Positions 1 through 6,451 of a stretch of 9,210 nt of DNA are shown here, piece after piece. This stretch comes from Clostridium sp. SCN 57-10 (GTDB lineage: Bacteria; Bacillota; Clostridia; Oscillospirales; Butyricicoccaceae): positions 1 to 9,210 of the forward strand of contig MEFT01000156.1 in NCBI GenBank assembly GCA_001725215.1, in the 5' to 3' direction. Below the pieces are notes generated by a model. It had not been told where the DNA came from, made no database searches, and was given only the letters and a program-made list of their open reading frames with translations. Each line of letters begins with the position of its first letter. The stretch's first letter is position 1. Both the position numbers and the translations under genes were made by a program.

Positions 1-97
1 GCGAGGCATCGGAGTCGTTCGTCGGCTTGCATCCGGCAAGTACGCCCAGCGTCATCGTTGCCGCGAGGAAAAGCCCGATCAGTCTTTTTGTTTTCAC
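1..97 (-). CDS. Lipoprotein, N-terminal part only (cut by window edge)
   Basis: Only the first 32 codons are visible. They start at a GTG (97-95) preceded by a purine-rich GGAG about 8 bases upstream. The peptide is a clear lipoprotein signal: basic start (MKTKR), hydrophobic core (LIGLFLAATMTLGVL) and lipobox LAGC with the acylated cysteine at residue 23. A polar KPTNDSDAS linker follows, as in secreted lipoproteins tethered to the outer face of the membrane. The mature domain lies outside the window, so the function is unknown; a solute-binding protein of an ABC importer is one common possibility, but this is a guess. The gene lies 99 bp downstream of the small membrane-protein gene on the same strand, and no clear terminator separates them. 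Confidence 0.75.
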   Translation of the reverse strand, partial: MKTKRLIGLFLAATMTLGVLAGCKPTNDSDAS

Positions 98-149
98 AAT
101 TCCATCTCCATCTCCTTATAGTTTGCGAAGCCTGGTTCTTTGCAGGGAT

Positions 150-178
150 TTTATATGACATGCATATAAACAAATAAA
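150..178 (-). promoter_or_regulatory. Possible promoter overlapping an inverted repeat, upstream of the lipoprotein gene
   Basis: Positions 150-157 (TTTATATG) and 163-170 (CATATAAA) form a perfect 8-bp inverted repeat with a 5-base spacer. Read on the minus strand, TATAAA at 155-150 could be a -10 box, with a poor -35 (TTTATT, 178-173) at 17-bp spacing. A start near 143 would give a leader of about 46 bases before the GTG at 97. The dyad overlaps the putative -10, which would suit repressor control. The -35 matches the consensus at only three positions, so the promoter is weakly supported; the inverted repeat itself is certain. Confidence 0.3.
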
Positions 179-196
179 CGGAGCTCGGCAGCGCGG

Positions 197-598
197 TTAA
201 ACGCACCCGCTCAAGACAGACAGCGCAAAGAACACCAGCGCGATCACAAAGATCTTCGCAACATCCTTGACGCGGCGCCGCCCGGCGCAAAAATCCACAT
301 ACCCGTCGATCATCTGCCGGGAGGTCTTGTGCACGCCCCTGAACACGGCTATGGCGCACTTTGCGCCGTAAATCAAACCGTTGAACGCCCCGGCATTATG
401 TACCCATGAAGAAAGACCCGAAATAAAGAAGCTCATGCCGATCCAGAACAAGGTATCGGTCAGAAATGTATCAGCTAAAAAAGTGGATCGGTCGCTTGAC
501 CCTATCCATTGTATCAACAGCGAGAAAAGAACGCCGATTGACAAGAGCAAAAGGGCTTTTTTCCAAAGCCCAGAAAAAAATTTCCGGCAATGTTCCAT
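197..598 (-). CDS. Small integral membrane protein (possibly DUF3899-like)
   Basis: This is a 133-residue protein with three likely membrane segments at about residues 14-31, 49-65 and 114-132. Between the second and third lies a conserved-looking stretch (VHNAGAFNGLIYGAK) followed by a basic region with GRRRVKD. The frame stays open for 19 more codons upstream, but I place the start at the ATG 598-596. It has a good Shine-Dalgarno (AGGGAG, about 5 bases away), and the hydrophobic N-terminus then begins in the usual place. The 'GAF(D/N)G..YG' pattern after a membrane helix resembles DUF3899 proteins from memory; this is not checked. Function is unknown. It is the first gene downstream of the AT-rich spacer with its repeat/promoter array. 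Confidence 0.7.
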   Translation of the reverse strand: MEHCRKFFSGLWKKALLLLSIGVLFSLLIQWIGSSDRSTFLADTFLTDTLFWIGMSFFISGLSSWVHNAGAFNGLIYGAKCAIAVFRGVHKTSRQMIDGYVDFCAGRRRVKDVAKIFVIALVFFALSVLSGCV

Positions 599-698
599 GA
601 AATCTCCCTTTGGCACTTTGACTAAAATCATTGCGATACGCATCGTTTTTATCACACAGTTATTAATTTGGTAACGATTAAATATGCATGTTGCTATA

Positions 699-727
699 AT
701 TATAATACAAATATTTTCAATCGTCTA
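699..727 (-). promoter_or_regulatory. Candidate sigma-A promoter for the small membrane-protein gene
   Basis: On the minus strand a perfect -10 box TATAAT (704-699) lies exactly 17 bp downstream of TAGACG (727-722), which matches TTGACA at four of six positions. The start site would be near 693, giving a leader of about 95 bases before the ATG at 598. The -35 is part of the conserved core of a repeated block, and two TGC(T/A)A-type half-sites abut it. That layout suits an activator helping a weak -35. The second repeat copy has TAGACG at 792-787 with a poorer -10 (TATTAC, 768-763) at 18-bp spacing, so tandem promoters are possible. Confidence 0.4.
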
Positions 728-815
728 TGCAATATATTGCTAATATTTTAACTGCTATTATGGTAATATGATACAGCGTTTCCAACCGTCTATGCTAATT
801 ATTGCTAATCTTTAT
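718..815 (-). repeat. Imperfect direct repeat pair with 10-bp-spaced half-sites (operator-like)
   Basis: Positions 718-750 and 783-815 align without gaps at 26 of 33 bases, with a shared core CGTCTATGC. The offset is 65 bp, close to six helical turns. Inside each copy a seven-base motif recurs exactly 10 bp apart: TGCAATA/TGCTAAT at 728 and 738, and TGCTAAT/TGCTAAT at 793 and 803. Pairs of direct repeats about one helical turn apart, next to a -35 box, are typical of sites bound by tandem dimers of response regulators of the OmpR/PhoB type. That family is a general analogy; no regulator gene is visible in the window. Confidence 0.5.
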
Positions 816-979
816 TGTTAAAATATAGCTATATTCGACAATTCAAGTCAATTGAGGGTATTATGGCAATTAAAGGAAGGGCAAAATTTAATAAAATATT
901 AACTAACTTTTCGTTCACTTTGATTGCCTATGTTAAATGAGTTTTAACACATAAAGACAAGAGCCATTTCGGCGCGGTG

Positions 980-1041
980 AAAAAAAACACAACAGCGCCC
1001 CGTCAGCCAAAGTCACAAACTTTAGCTGACGGGGCGCTGTT
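980..1041 (-). terminator. Rho-independent terminator of the creatininase-family gene
   Basis: Positions 991-1007 and 1025-1041 form a perfect 17-bp GC-rich stem. An inner 5-bp stem (1009-1013 with 1019-1023) extends it after a single mismatch, leaving a five-base loop. On the minus strand the stem is followed by GTG and then eight consecutive T (987-980). It lies 19 bases past the TAA of the hydrolase gene and closes the ABC exporter/hydrolase block. No T-run follows in the plus direction, so it should act on leftward transcription only. Confidence 0.9.
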
Positions 1042-1059
1042 TCGTAATTCAAGGTGTGA

Positions 1060-1815
1060 TTAAAGTGGAACAGAAGAAAATTCCGCCAAAAACCGAGCCA
1101 AATAATCCGCCGTTGCCTCAAGCATTTCCTCACCCATCTGCCGGGTGGCCATGGCGGGATGATCGGGCCCCGCCCAGCCATTGGGGGTAGCTTCGATCAC
1201 AGGGCGCCCAACGGGAATCGATATGCCCTCAAAGCACACTGCCTGCAATCCTCCCGAAGGCAGCGACTGCGAAAGCCCTTTCAGGAAGGAATCTTCAATC
1301 CGCTCCCTGTCGACAAGCGCGCAGTCGATCGCCATCACGCCGGCCGTTTCCTCGGCGCCGCCGTGACCGCCCTTCCACAGCGGGTTAAGCTGCCCGGCAA
1401 TGACCCACCAATCGAAGCGGGCGGCCAGCGCGCCTTTTCGCCGTAGTCCCAGTGAAACCTTATCGACGGGCGCACTGTTACCCCCGTGTCCGTTGAGGAA
1501 TACAAAACGGCGCGCACCATGCTGCAGAAGCTGCGAGGTGATCCCCTCCAAAACGGCGACAAGCGTGTCAAAGCCGATGGATATGGTGCCCGGAAAATCG
1601 GACAGATAGTCGCAATTTCCAAAGGGCAACGCAGGGGTAATCAAAACATCGGTTTTCTCCTCTAAAAGCGCGGCCAGCTTGGCGGGGATCAAAAAATCGG
1701 TTCCAAGTGGAAGGTGCTTTCCGTGGCTTTCGATGCTTCCCAAAGGGATAACCACCAGGTCGTTTTTCTCAAAGTATTCTTGCGCCTTGACCCATGTCAG
1801 ATGCTCCAGCTTCAA
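1060..1815 (-). CDS. Creatininase-family metal-dependent amidohydrolase
   Basis: A 251-residue protein, the usual length of the creatininase family (PF02633), binuclear-metal enzymes that cleave amide bonds. Family signatures in order: PLGSIESHGKHLPLGTD at 24-40 (candidate ligands E29, H31, D40), FLNGHGGN at 106-113 (H110) and GGHGGAEETAG at 149-159 (acidic residue before ET). Known members hydrolyse creatinine, remove formyl from a pyrimidine intermediate in flavin biosynthesis, or act on the mycofactocin peptide. The substrate here cannot be assigned. The start is TTG (1815-1813), chosen because GGAGGG lies about 6-7 bases upstream and the MKLEHLTW start fits the family. No signal peptide is seen, so it is probably cytosolic. 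It follows the ABC permease gene by 67 bp with no clear terminator between them, only a 6-bp hairpin (1857-1872), so it may belong to the exporter operon. Confidence 0.88.
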   Translation of the reverse strand: MKLEHLTWVKAQEYFEKNDLVVIPLGSIESHGKHLPLGTDFLIPAKLAALLEEKTDVLITPALPFGNCDYLSDFPGTISIGFDTLVAVLEGITSQLLQHGARRFVFLNGHGGNSAPVDKVSLGLRRKGALAARFDWWVIAGQLNPLWKGGHGGAEETAGVMAIDCALVDRERIEDSFLKGLSQSLPSGGLQAVCFEGISIPVGRPVIEATPNGWAGPDHPAMATRQMGEEMLEATADYLARFLAEFSSVPL

Positions 1816-1882
1816 AGCAATCCCTCCGCAATCTCACAGCTTAGGATAACCCGGCGTCCGCGTCTGCGCGGAAGCGGCTACA

Positions 1883-3443
1883 TTATAACCCCGCGAAAAT
1901 TCTGCGGCCCTTTCCGTTTAAGAACCACATAAGCGCTGCCGATACAAGCACATAAAACGCAAGCACAAGCACAATGAACAGCTCAAGTCCCATGCTGCCG
2001 GAGAGCGCAAACGCATACAGCAAGGCGGGCCCGATGACGGCCACCATACCACCGAACACGGCGATCATCGTACTTACGCTCTGCTTGATGACGGTGGTTT
2101 CGTTCAACCAGTCAAGGCGCGGAAACAGCAGGTTGGCCGAAAGCCCGAACAGCGCGGTAAACGCCGAGAATACGACCACCACACCGAACAGCAGCAGCAC
2201 CTGTATCGCCGACAGATCGAGCGAAAAGGCAAACAGCGGCAGCACAACCACCATGGGCACGATATTGACAATCATGTTAAGTGAGATTTTTGCCCAAAAC
2301 ACGCTCCAAATGGGTACGGGATGCGCCTTGAGGATCCACAGATTCGTACCCTCTAGCGAAATGGACGGCGCGGTCGAGCAGTCCATAACGGACAAAAAGG
2401 CAAGCATCACGGCGAGAATGGGCACAATCATGTCCCCCATGCCATACGCTGCGCCGATCCCCGCAAGGACAGCCGGCCCCTTGAACGCCGTATAGCCGGC
2501 CAAGCCGAGGGCAAGCAGTGCACCAAAGCCGCAGTTCATCGTATACATCGGGGTGCCGAAAAACCGCTTCAGCTCTTTGCGCAGCAGCGCGCCGTAAACC
2601 GACGAGACGCGCAATGTGCCCGCCTTATACTTCAGCTTGGGCGCACCTTGCTTGCGAATGGCGATGGCGCGGAAGCCGCGCACGATCAGCCATGCCACGG
2701 CGGCAAACGGCACGCAGCACCACAGCACAAGCAAAATTCCCTGCCACAGGTCGCCCGAAGCGGCGGCGGCACCGAACGCGTAGAACGGCGGCAGTGCGCG
2801 GCGGATGGCCTCACCAATGGCGGCGCCGTTTTGAATGAGCGCGGTGGCATACTTCGTCAGGTTCATAGACGCATACATATACGCGCCGAAGAACAGCAGC
2901 ATGCCAATCATGGAAACCAGCGTCTTGCCGCGCATGCGGCTTGTCACCGCGCTGAGGACATAGCCGAGCACGCACGTCAGCGTGAGCGAAAGCAACGGCA
3001 ACAGCAGGAGGGTGCGCCAGGGAGGCGTAGACCGCGCCGGCGGGCACCATGATAACGGCCGTATAAATATAGTTGAGCGTCAACATGGCGAGCAGACGCG
3101 AAAACACGATGACGCGCGACGGCACCGGCATCGAAAGCAGCAGCTCGTTGTCACGCGACTGATAAAGCTGGCTCTGCGCGAGGAACACCGTGCCGATAAA
3201 GCAGAACGAAACAGCCATCATACCGATGACGGCGAGAAAAAGCCAGCCGAGTTCCATGGGAATCAGGGCCTTGCCGATCATGACGGACATCGCGCCCACG
3301 CTGAAGGTAAGTACCCCGCCGAGGTAGAGGAACAGGATAATAAACAGGATCTTTCCGCCCTTGCTGCTGCCACGGCGGCTTTGCGACCGGAGCATCATCG
3401 CCCCGAGGGCGCTGAGACGCGCCCGAACGAGCGTCTTAAGCAT
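1883..3443 (-). pseudogene. ABC exporter permease, frameshifted
   Basis: Two overlapping frames together encode one multi-spanning ABC-2-type permease of about 519 residues. The first part starts at ATG 3443-3441 (GGAGG six bases upstream, inside the ATPase gene) and reads MLKTLVRARLSALG. It has three hydrophobic segments, then NELLLSMPVPSRVI and a helix ending MVPAGAVYA. The rest continues in the +1 frame from about 3010 (LLLLPLLSLTLTCVLGYV), with roughly eight or nine further membrane segments and the motif LEGTNLWILKAHPVPIW, usual in large Bacillota exporter permeases. Its stop is TAA at 1885-1883. Reading must change within about 3030-3005; beyond that the first frame becomes hydrophilic and basic (QRGDKPHARQ), clearly noncoding. 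The helix after VYA looks short, so bases may be missing as well. Either a decayed gene, a recoding site or a sequence error. Confidence 0.75.
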
Positions 3444-4155
3444 GGTCGTCCTCCACCAGCTCGAGGAACACGCTCTCAAGCGACTCCGAGCCGCGCACCT
3501 CGGCGGTTGTGCCGGAGGCGATCAGGCGGCCGCCTTTGATGATGGCGATTTTATCGCACAGCTTTTCGGCGACCTCAAGCACATGGGTCGAAAAGAAAAT
3601 AGCGCCGCCGCGGTCGCACAGGTCGCGCATGAGCTGCTTGAGCGTATGTGCCGCCTTGGGGTCAAGGCCGACGAACGGCTCGTCGAGCAGCATGAGCTTC
3701 GGCTCATGGATCAGCGCCGAAATGACGGCCAGCTTTTGCTTCATGCCGTGCGAATAGGCGGAAACCGGCTGCGCCAGATCGCCCGTCAACTCGAACATAT
3801 CGGCATATTTTGCGATGCGCTCCTCGCGCTCGCGTCGCGGAACGCCGTACAGATCCGCGATGAAGTTCAGGTACTTAATGCCCGACATAAACTCGTAAAG
3901 ATCAGGATTATCGGGTATGTAGGCAATGCGCTTTTTGCATTCAATCGCGTCGCCGCGCACGGGGATATTGTCGATCAGAATCTCACCCGCCGTATAATCA
4001 AGAATACCGGCGCAAGCCTTAATGGTCGTCGTTTTGCCCGCGCCGTTATGGCCGATAAAGCCATAAATCTCTCCCGGCGCGATGTGAAGCGACAAATCGT
4101 CCACCGCTTTTTTGTCGCCTCCGTAGATTTTGGTCAAATGATTAATTTTAAGCAT
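3436..4155 (-). CDS. ABC transporter ATP-binding protein (exporter type)
   Basis: A complete 239-residue nucleotide-binding domain. It has Walker A GHNGAGKT (35-42), IPDNPDLYEFMSG at 80-92 where the Q-loop region lies (D/N in place of the usual Q, common in this subfamily), signature YSHGMKQKLA (134-143), Walker B LMLLDEP (154-160) and the H-loop STH (189-191). It would drive the adjacent permease as a heteromeric membrane exporter of unknown substrate. The frame is open further upstream to 4290, but those codons run through a good promoter. I therefore place the start at ATG 4155-4153, where MLKINHLTKIYG matches the usual N-terminus. The only nearby Shine-Dalgarno is a modest AAAGG 10 bases away. 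The stop overlaps the permease start by 8 bp, indicating translational coupling. Confidence 0.92.
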   Translation of the reverse strand: MLKINHLTKIYGGDKKAVDDLSLHIAPGEIYGFIGHNGAGKTTTIKACAGILDYTAGEILIDNIPVRGDAIECKKRIAYIPDNPDLYEFMSGIKYLNFIADLYGVPRREREERIAKYADMFELTGDLAQPVSAYSHGMKQKLAVISALIHEPKLMLLDEPFVGLDPKAAHTLKQLMRDLCDRGGAIFFSTHVLEVAEKLCDKIAIIKGGRLIASGTTAEVRGSESLESVFLELVEDDHA

Positions 4156-4200
4156 AGCTGCCGCGCCTTTCAGCGCTCTCCTCTCACAGTATACATGCTC

Positions 4201-4229
4201 ATCATACTCGTTTTCCTCTGTTTTGTCAA
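4201..4229 (-). promoter_or_regulatory. Near-consensus sigma-A promoter of the ABC exporter operon
   Basis: On the minus strand, TTGACA (4229-4224) is a perfect -35 and TATGAT (4206-4201) is a five-of-six -10, separated by exactly 17 bp. Transcription would start near 4194, leaving a leader of about 39 bases before the ATG at 4155. It sits just downstream of the terminator of the preceding gene, as expected for an independent operon. Its strength suggests it needs repression rather than activation. Confidence 0.75.
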
Positions 4230-4234
4230 TTATA

Positions 4235-4250
4235 GGTATGCGCGTATACC
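4235..4250. promoter_or_regulatory. Candidate operator palindrome upstream of the exporter promoter
   Basis: GGTATGCGCGTATACC is a near-perfect 16-bp palindrome (14 of 16 positions symmetrical). It lies 5 bp upstream of the -35 box of the exporter promoter. On the minus strand it is immediately followed by TATAAT, whose final T begins the TTGACA. A GTATAC half-site recurs just past the -10 (around 4190-4196). Exporters of this kind are often controlled by GntR-type (YtrA-like) repressors that bind such dyads, but no regulator gene is visible here, so the assignment is inference. Confidence 0.4.
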
Positions 4251-4294
4251 AGCTTGCGCGGCGGCGTAAAAACGCCTGCGGCACGCACATTTTG

Positions 4295-4325
4295 AATAAA
4301 AAAGCCGCCCCGTTTGGGGCGGCTT
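4295..4325 (-). terminator. Rho-independent terminator after the phospholipase C-like gene
   Basis: AAGCCGCCCC (4302-4311) and GGGGCGGCTT (4316-4325) form a perfect 10-bp stem with a four-base GTTT loop. On the minus strand it runs straight into a T-rich tract (4303-4295). It lies 22 bases past the last stop codon (4349-4347) and separates the ornithine/phospholipase block from the exporter operon. Confidence 0.9.
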
Positions 4326-4346
4326 CGTCTTATCATTCAACGCTAA

Positions 4347-4846
4347 TTATACAGAAAGCTTGGGTTTTCCAAGCAGCACATGTGCCGCGCGTGAGCTCCA
4401 CAGCATCATGCGCTGCGCCTCACGGGTGGTGTTTTCCGCCGGAGTGGCGCCTTTTGCCGCCTGAACCTCTCGGATAAAGGTCATTAAAAAGCCACGGCGT
4501 GTCTGAGCCTTTGCCGTATTGGTGCACATTTCGCGCAAAAGTACGCTCGAATGGCGGCCCTCATAGCCCATGTGCTTGGTGCGCGTATTATAAACCTGTC
4601 GGCCACATGATGGCACACCCGCCCCGCCTGAAAGCTGCGTCTGCGCAGCGAAGCGTCTTCTACGCGGGAAAAGTTGCGCACCTCGTCGAGCGCATCGCGC
4701 AGCACATGCGTGCCGTTTTTCGTGCGCGGATCGAAGTCCGGTATAATGCAACCGAGCACAAACAGCAGTCGGTTTGTAGGCACACCGTCGCGCCGCAGCT
4801 CGCGGCAGATGGTGACGCCCTGCATCAGATGGACATGAGCATACAT
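4347..4846 (-). pseudogene. Zinc-dependent phospholipase C-like protein, frameshifted
   Basis: The gene starts at ATG 4846-4844 behind a strong GAGGAGG. The first frame reads MYAHVHLMQGVTI, then LGCIIPDFDP (31-40), GTHVL (45-49) and QAGRVCHHVADRF (73-85). This is the pattern of zinc-dependent phospholipase C-like proteins (PF00882), including an HxxxD metal motif (H79-D83). From about 4592 the family-like sequence continues in the -1 frame as YNTRTKHMGYEGRHSS, giving the HxxxE motif (HMGYE) expected next, and ends at TAA 4349-4347. The joined product would have about 166 residues. A single missing T in the TTT at 4592-4594 would explain the break. As written, the first frame runs on to 120 residues and lacks HxxxE, so the product should be inactive. 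No canonical slippery heptamer is present. No secretion signal is seen. The substrate is unknown; many such proteins are uncharacterised hydrolases. Confidence 0.75.
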
Positions 4847-4937
4847 TGGCGTTCCTCCTCAGGATTTCATTTCGCCTCTATGCTAACATGACTTTACAAA
4901 CAAACTGTGCAGCATTTATGAATTTTTTGCAAACTTG

Positions 4938-6290
4938 TTATATTTTCAAGCTTTTTTTGGCAAGAACCAGCGCTTTTTCCGGATATTTGTGCGATAAAAC
5001 GCCAAGAGATGCCAAGATGTAATCATCGTCGAACAGCGTGCGCGTCGCGCCCTCGCGCGGAAAGAGCATCATGCCGCCCTTGCCCGCGTTCGCCAGCTTA
5101 TCCATAATCGCAGAGCGGTCGGGCAGGCGCGTCAGCGCGCCGCCGGTGGCGATGAGCCACTTGACCTGCGACAAATCTTTGCCCTCCGCCAGCGTTTTGC
5201 GCCCCGTCGGCGAATAAACATGCCGCAGCCGCCCCGCGTGACGCTCGAGCGCGGTGCGCGCCGCCTCCTCGGTCAGGCGCGTAACAAGAGCGCGCTCGCG
5301 GTCGTTTTTCGGAATGGCGTGATAACCTGAAAGCACCTCCGCCGCATCGAACCCCAGCTCGGCAGACAGCTTATCCATGCCGATCTGCTCGGCGACGTTG
5401 CGCGCGTTGACGTAGACCCCGAGGTCGCCCTCAACGGTGCGCTTAGCACGCGGCTCGGCCTGCACGAGCAGCGCCGCGATTTCGTCCGACCCGTCGGTCA
5501 CCGAGTGTACGTCGGTGGTCGCGCCGCCTACGTCGAACACGACGAGGTCGCCCAGCTCGGCATAGAGCAGCTGCGCGCACTCCATCACCGCGCCCGGCGT
5601 GGGGATGATGCTGCCCGACACCATGTCACGGATGTGCTCCATGCCCGGGGCACGCACGATGTGCTCTTCAAACACGCGGTGGATGATGCGGCGCGTCGGT
5701 TCAATGTTCAGTTCGTCTAGCTTGGGGTAGACGTTTTCAGTGAGATACACCGTCTGCCCCACCTCGCCGAAAATCAGCTCGATTTCGCGCTGATTTTCTA
5801 TGTTGCCCGCGTAGACGACAGGCACGCCTAGATTTGCGCGAGCGAGCAGCTCGGCGTTCACAATCGCCGTGTCACGCTCGCCGTAGTCGGTGCCGCCGGC
5901 AAGCAGGATGAGGTTGGGGCGCGCCTGGCGGATGCGCTCAAGATCGGTGCGGCGCAGCCGCCCCGCCGTGGCAAGGCCGATGATGCCGCCCGCGCCGAGC
6001 GCCGCCTCGCGTGCGGCGCGCACCGTCATGTCATAGATAAGGCCGTGCACCGTCATGCGAAGACCACCTGCCGCCGACGAGGTGGCAAACATTTCGCCCC
6101 AGGAAAGCTCGTCTGCGCCGAGCCGGGCGCGCAGGTCGTCGGTCGCTTCGCGCAGGCCTACGCGCACGTCGCCCGCGAGTACGCTGGTCGGCGCCTGCCC
6201 CTGCCCCAGAAAGCGACAATCGGTCAAGTCAAACGCGTTGACCACCGTGGTCGTCGAGCCGATTTCGGCCACAAGTACGTCGATATGCAT
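4938..6290 (-). CDS. MutL/GlmL-family ATPase, probable D-ornithine aminomutase maintenance factor
   Basis: A 450-residue protein, close to the usual GlmL/MutL length. It has the ASKHA (actin/Hsp70-like) ATPase fold motifs: phosphate-1 DVLVAEIGSTTTVVNAFD (4-21), the family-typical SSAAGGLRMTVHGL (71-84), phosphate-2 DVGGATTDVHSV (253-264) and an adenosine-type ATGGAL (381-386). Proteins of this family sit beside B12-dependent mutases such as glutamate mutase and D-ornithine aminomutase. They are thought to act as reactivating chaperones that help exchange damaged cobalamin; this role is inferred from the family, not shown here. It should be cytosolic and act on OraSE. The ATG at 6290-6288 follows AGGAGG at about 7 bases. 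It is unrelated to the DNA mismatch-repair MutL. The upstream spacer of 209 bp carries hairpins and may lower or uncouple its expression from oraE. Confidence 0.9.
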   Translation of the reverse strand: MHIDVLVAEIGSTTTVVNAFDLTDCRFLGQGQAPTSVLAGDVRVGLREATDDLRARLGADELSWGEMFATSSAAGGLRMTVHGLIYDMTVRAAREAALGAGGIIGLATAGRLRRTDLERIRQARPNLILLAGGTDYGERDTAIVNAELLARANLGVPVVYAGNIENQREIELIFGEVGQTVYLTENVYPKLDELNIEPTRRIIHRVFEEHIVRAPGMEHIRDMVSGSIIPTPGAVMECAQLLYAELGDLVVFDVGGATTDVHSVTDGSDEIAALLVQAEPRAKRTVEGDLGVYVNARNVAEQIGMDKLSAELGFDAAEVLSGYHAIPKNDRERALVTRLTEEAARTALERHAGRLRHVYSPTGRKTLAEGKDLSQVKWLIATGGALTRLPDRSAIMDKLANAGKGGMMLFPREGATRTLFDDDYILASLGVLSHKYPEKALVLAKKSLKI

Positions 6291-6313
6291 GGCAATTCCT
6301 CCTGATAACTTTC

Positions 6314-6358
6314 AAAGGGGGAGGCAAGCTCCCCCTTTGCGCCGCAGCAAGCTGCGGC
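6314..6358. repeat. Two adjacent perfect hairpins
   Basis: The first, AAAGGGGGAG (6314-6323) with CTCCCCCTTT (6329-6338), has a 10-bp stem and five-base loop. The second, GCCGCAGC (6341-6348) with GCTGCGGC (6351-6358), is an 8-bp palindromic stem with two bases between the arms. They are only two bases apart and end 24 bases before the MutL-like start codon. Neither has a long T-run, so they are poor terminators. They look like a REP-type intergenic repeat or an mRNA processing/stability structure. Confidence 0.65.
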
Positions 6359-6439
6359 TAACCCCCACCGCCGCGCGACGCGCGTGCCGCCGAAAAAACA
6401 AATGGATTAGCCCTGTGGGCTGTTTTGACAAGCTGCACC

Positions 6440-6451
6440 TGTCATTCTGAG
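6440..6451 (+). repeat. TGTCATTCTGAG core of a common intergenic repeat (fragment)
   Basis: TGTCATTCTGAG followed by GAAGCG-type sequence resembles the beginning of dispersed intergenic repeats that I recall from many Clostridia genomes (usually TGTCATTCTGAGCGAAGCG). Here the sequence departs after 6452, so it would be a degenerate or truncated copy. This rests on memory and has not been searched. Confidence 0.3.

Larger units (their letters stand above)
599..979. other. AT-rich intergenic spacer with a duplicated regulatory block
   Basis: About 380 bases without a convincing gene, much more AT-rich than the neighbouring coding regions. It lies between the terminator of the creatininase-family gene and the start of the small membrane-protein gene. 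It holds an imperfect direct repeat (718-750 and 783-815), a TATAAT-type promoter candidate (699-727, minus strand) and a perfect 14-bp palindrome AATATAGCTATATT at 822-835. It also holds a 25-codon plus-strand mini-ORF (863-940), which I do not regard as established. The rest shows nothing I recognise. Confidence 0.7.

Noticed and set aside
822..835. 14-bp perfect palindrome AATATAGCTATATT as an attachment site or origin element
   Set aside because: Short AT palindromes are common in such AT-rich DNA and there is no integrase, replication gene or second copy nearby.
3361..4269. Plus-strand open frame of 302 codons opposite the ABC ATPase
   Set aside because: It mirrors the ATPase gene, has no domain signal and runs through the ATPase promoter region.
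4156..4290. Upstream extension of the ABC ATPase reading frame by 45 codons
   Set aside because: It would be translated through a near-consensus promoter and palindrome, and the extra residues do not resemble ATPase N-termini. The start at 4155 fits the family.
4590..4600. Programmed -1 frameshift in the phospholipase-like gene
   Set aside because: No X XXY YYZ slippery heptamer is present and I see no clear downstream structure. A deletion or sequence error is simpler.
4938..6290. DNA mismatch repair MutL
   Set aside because: The name is shared only. The protein has ASKHA ATPase motifs and lies beside a B12 mutase; it has no GHKL ATPase motifs.
6314..6338. Hairpin as a rho-independent terminator upstream of the MutL-like gene
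   Set aside because: The stem is good but is followed by only a short T-run that is part of the stem itself, and it lies just before a ribosome binding site.
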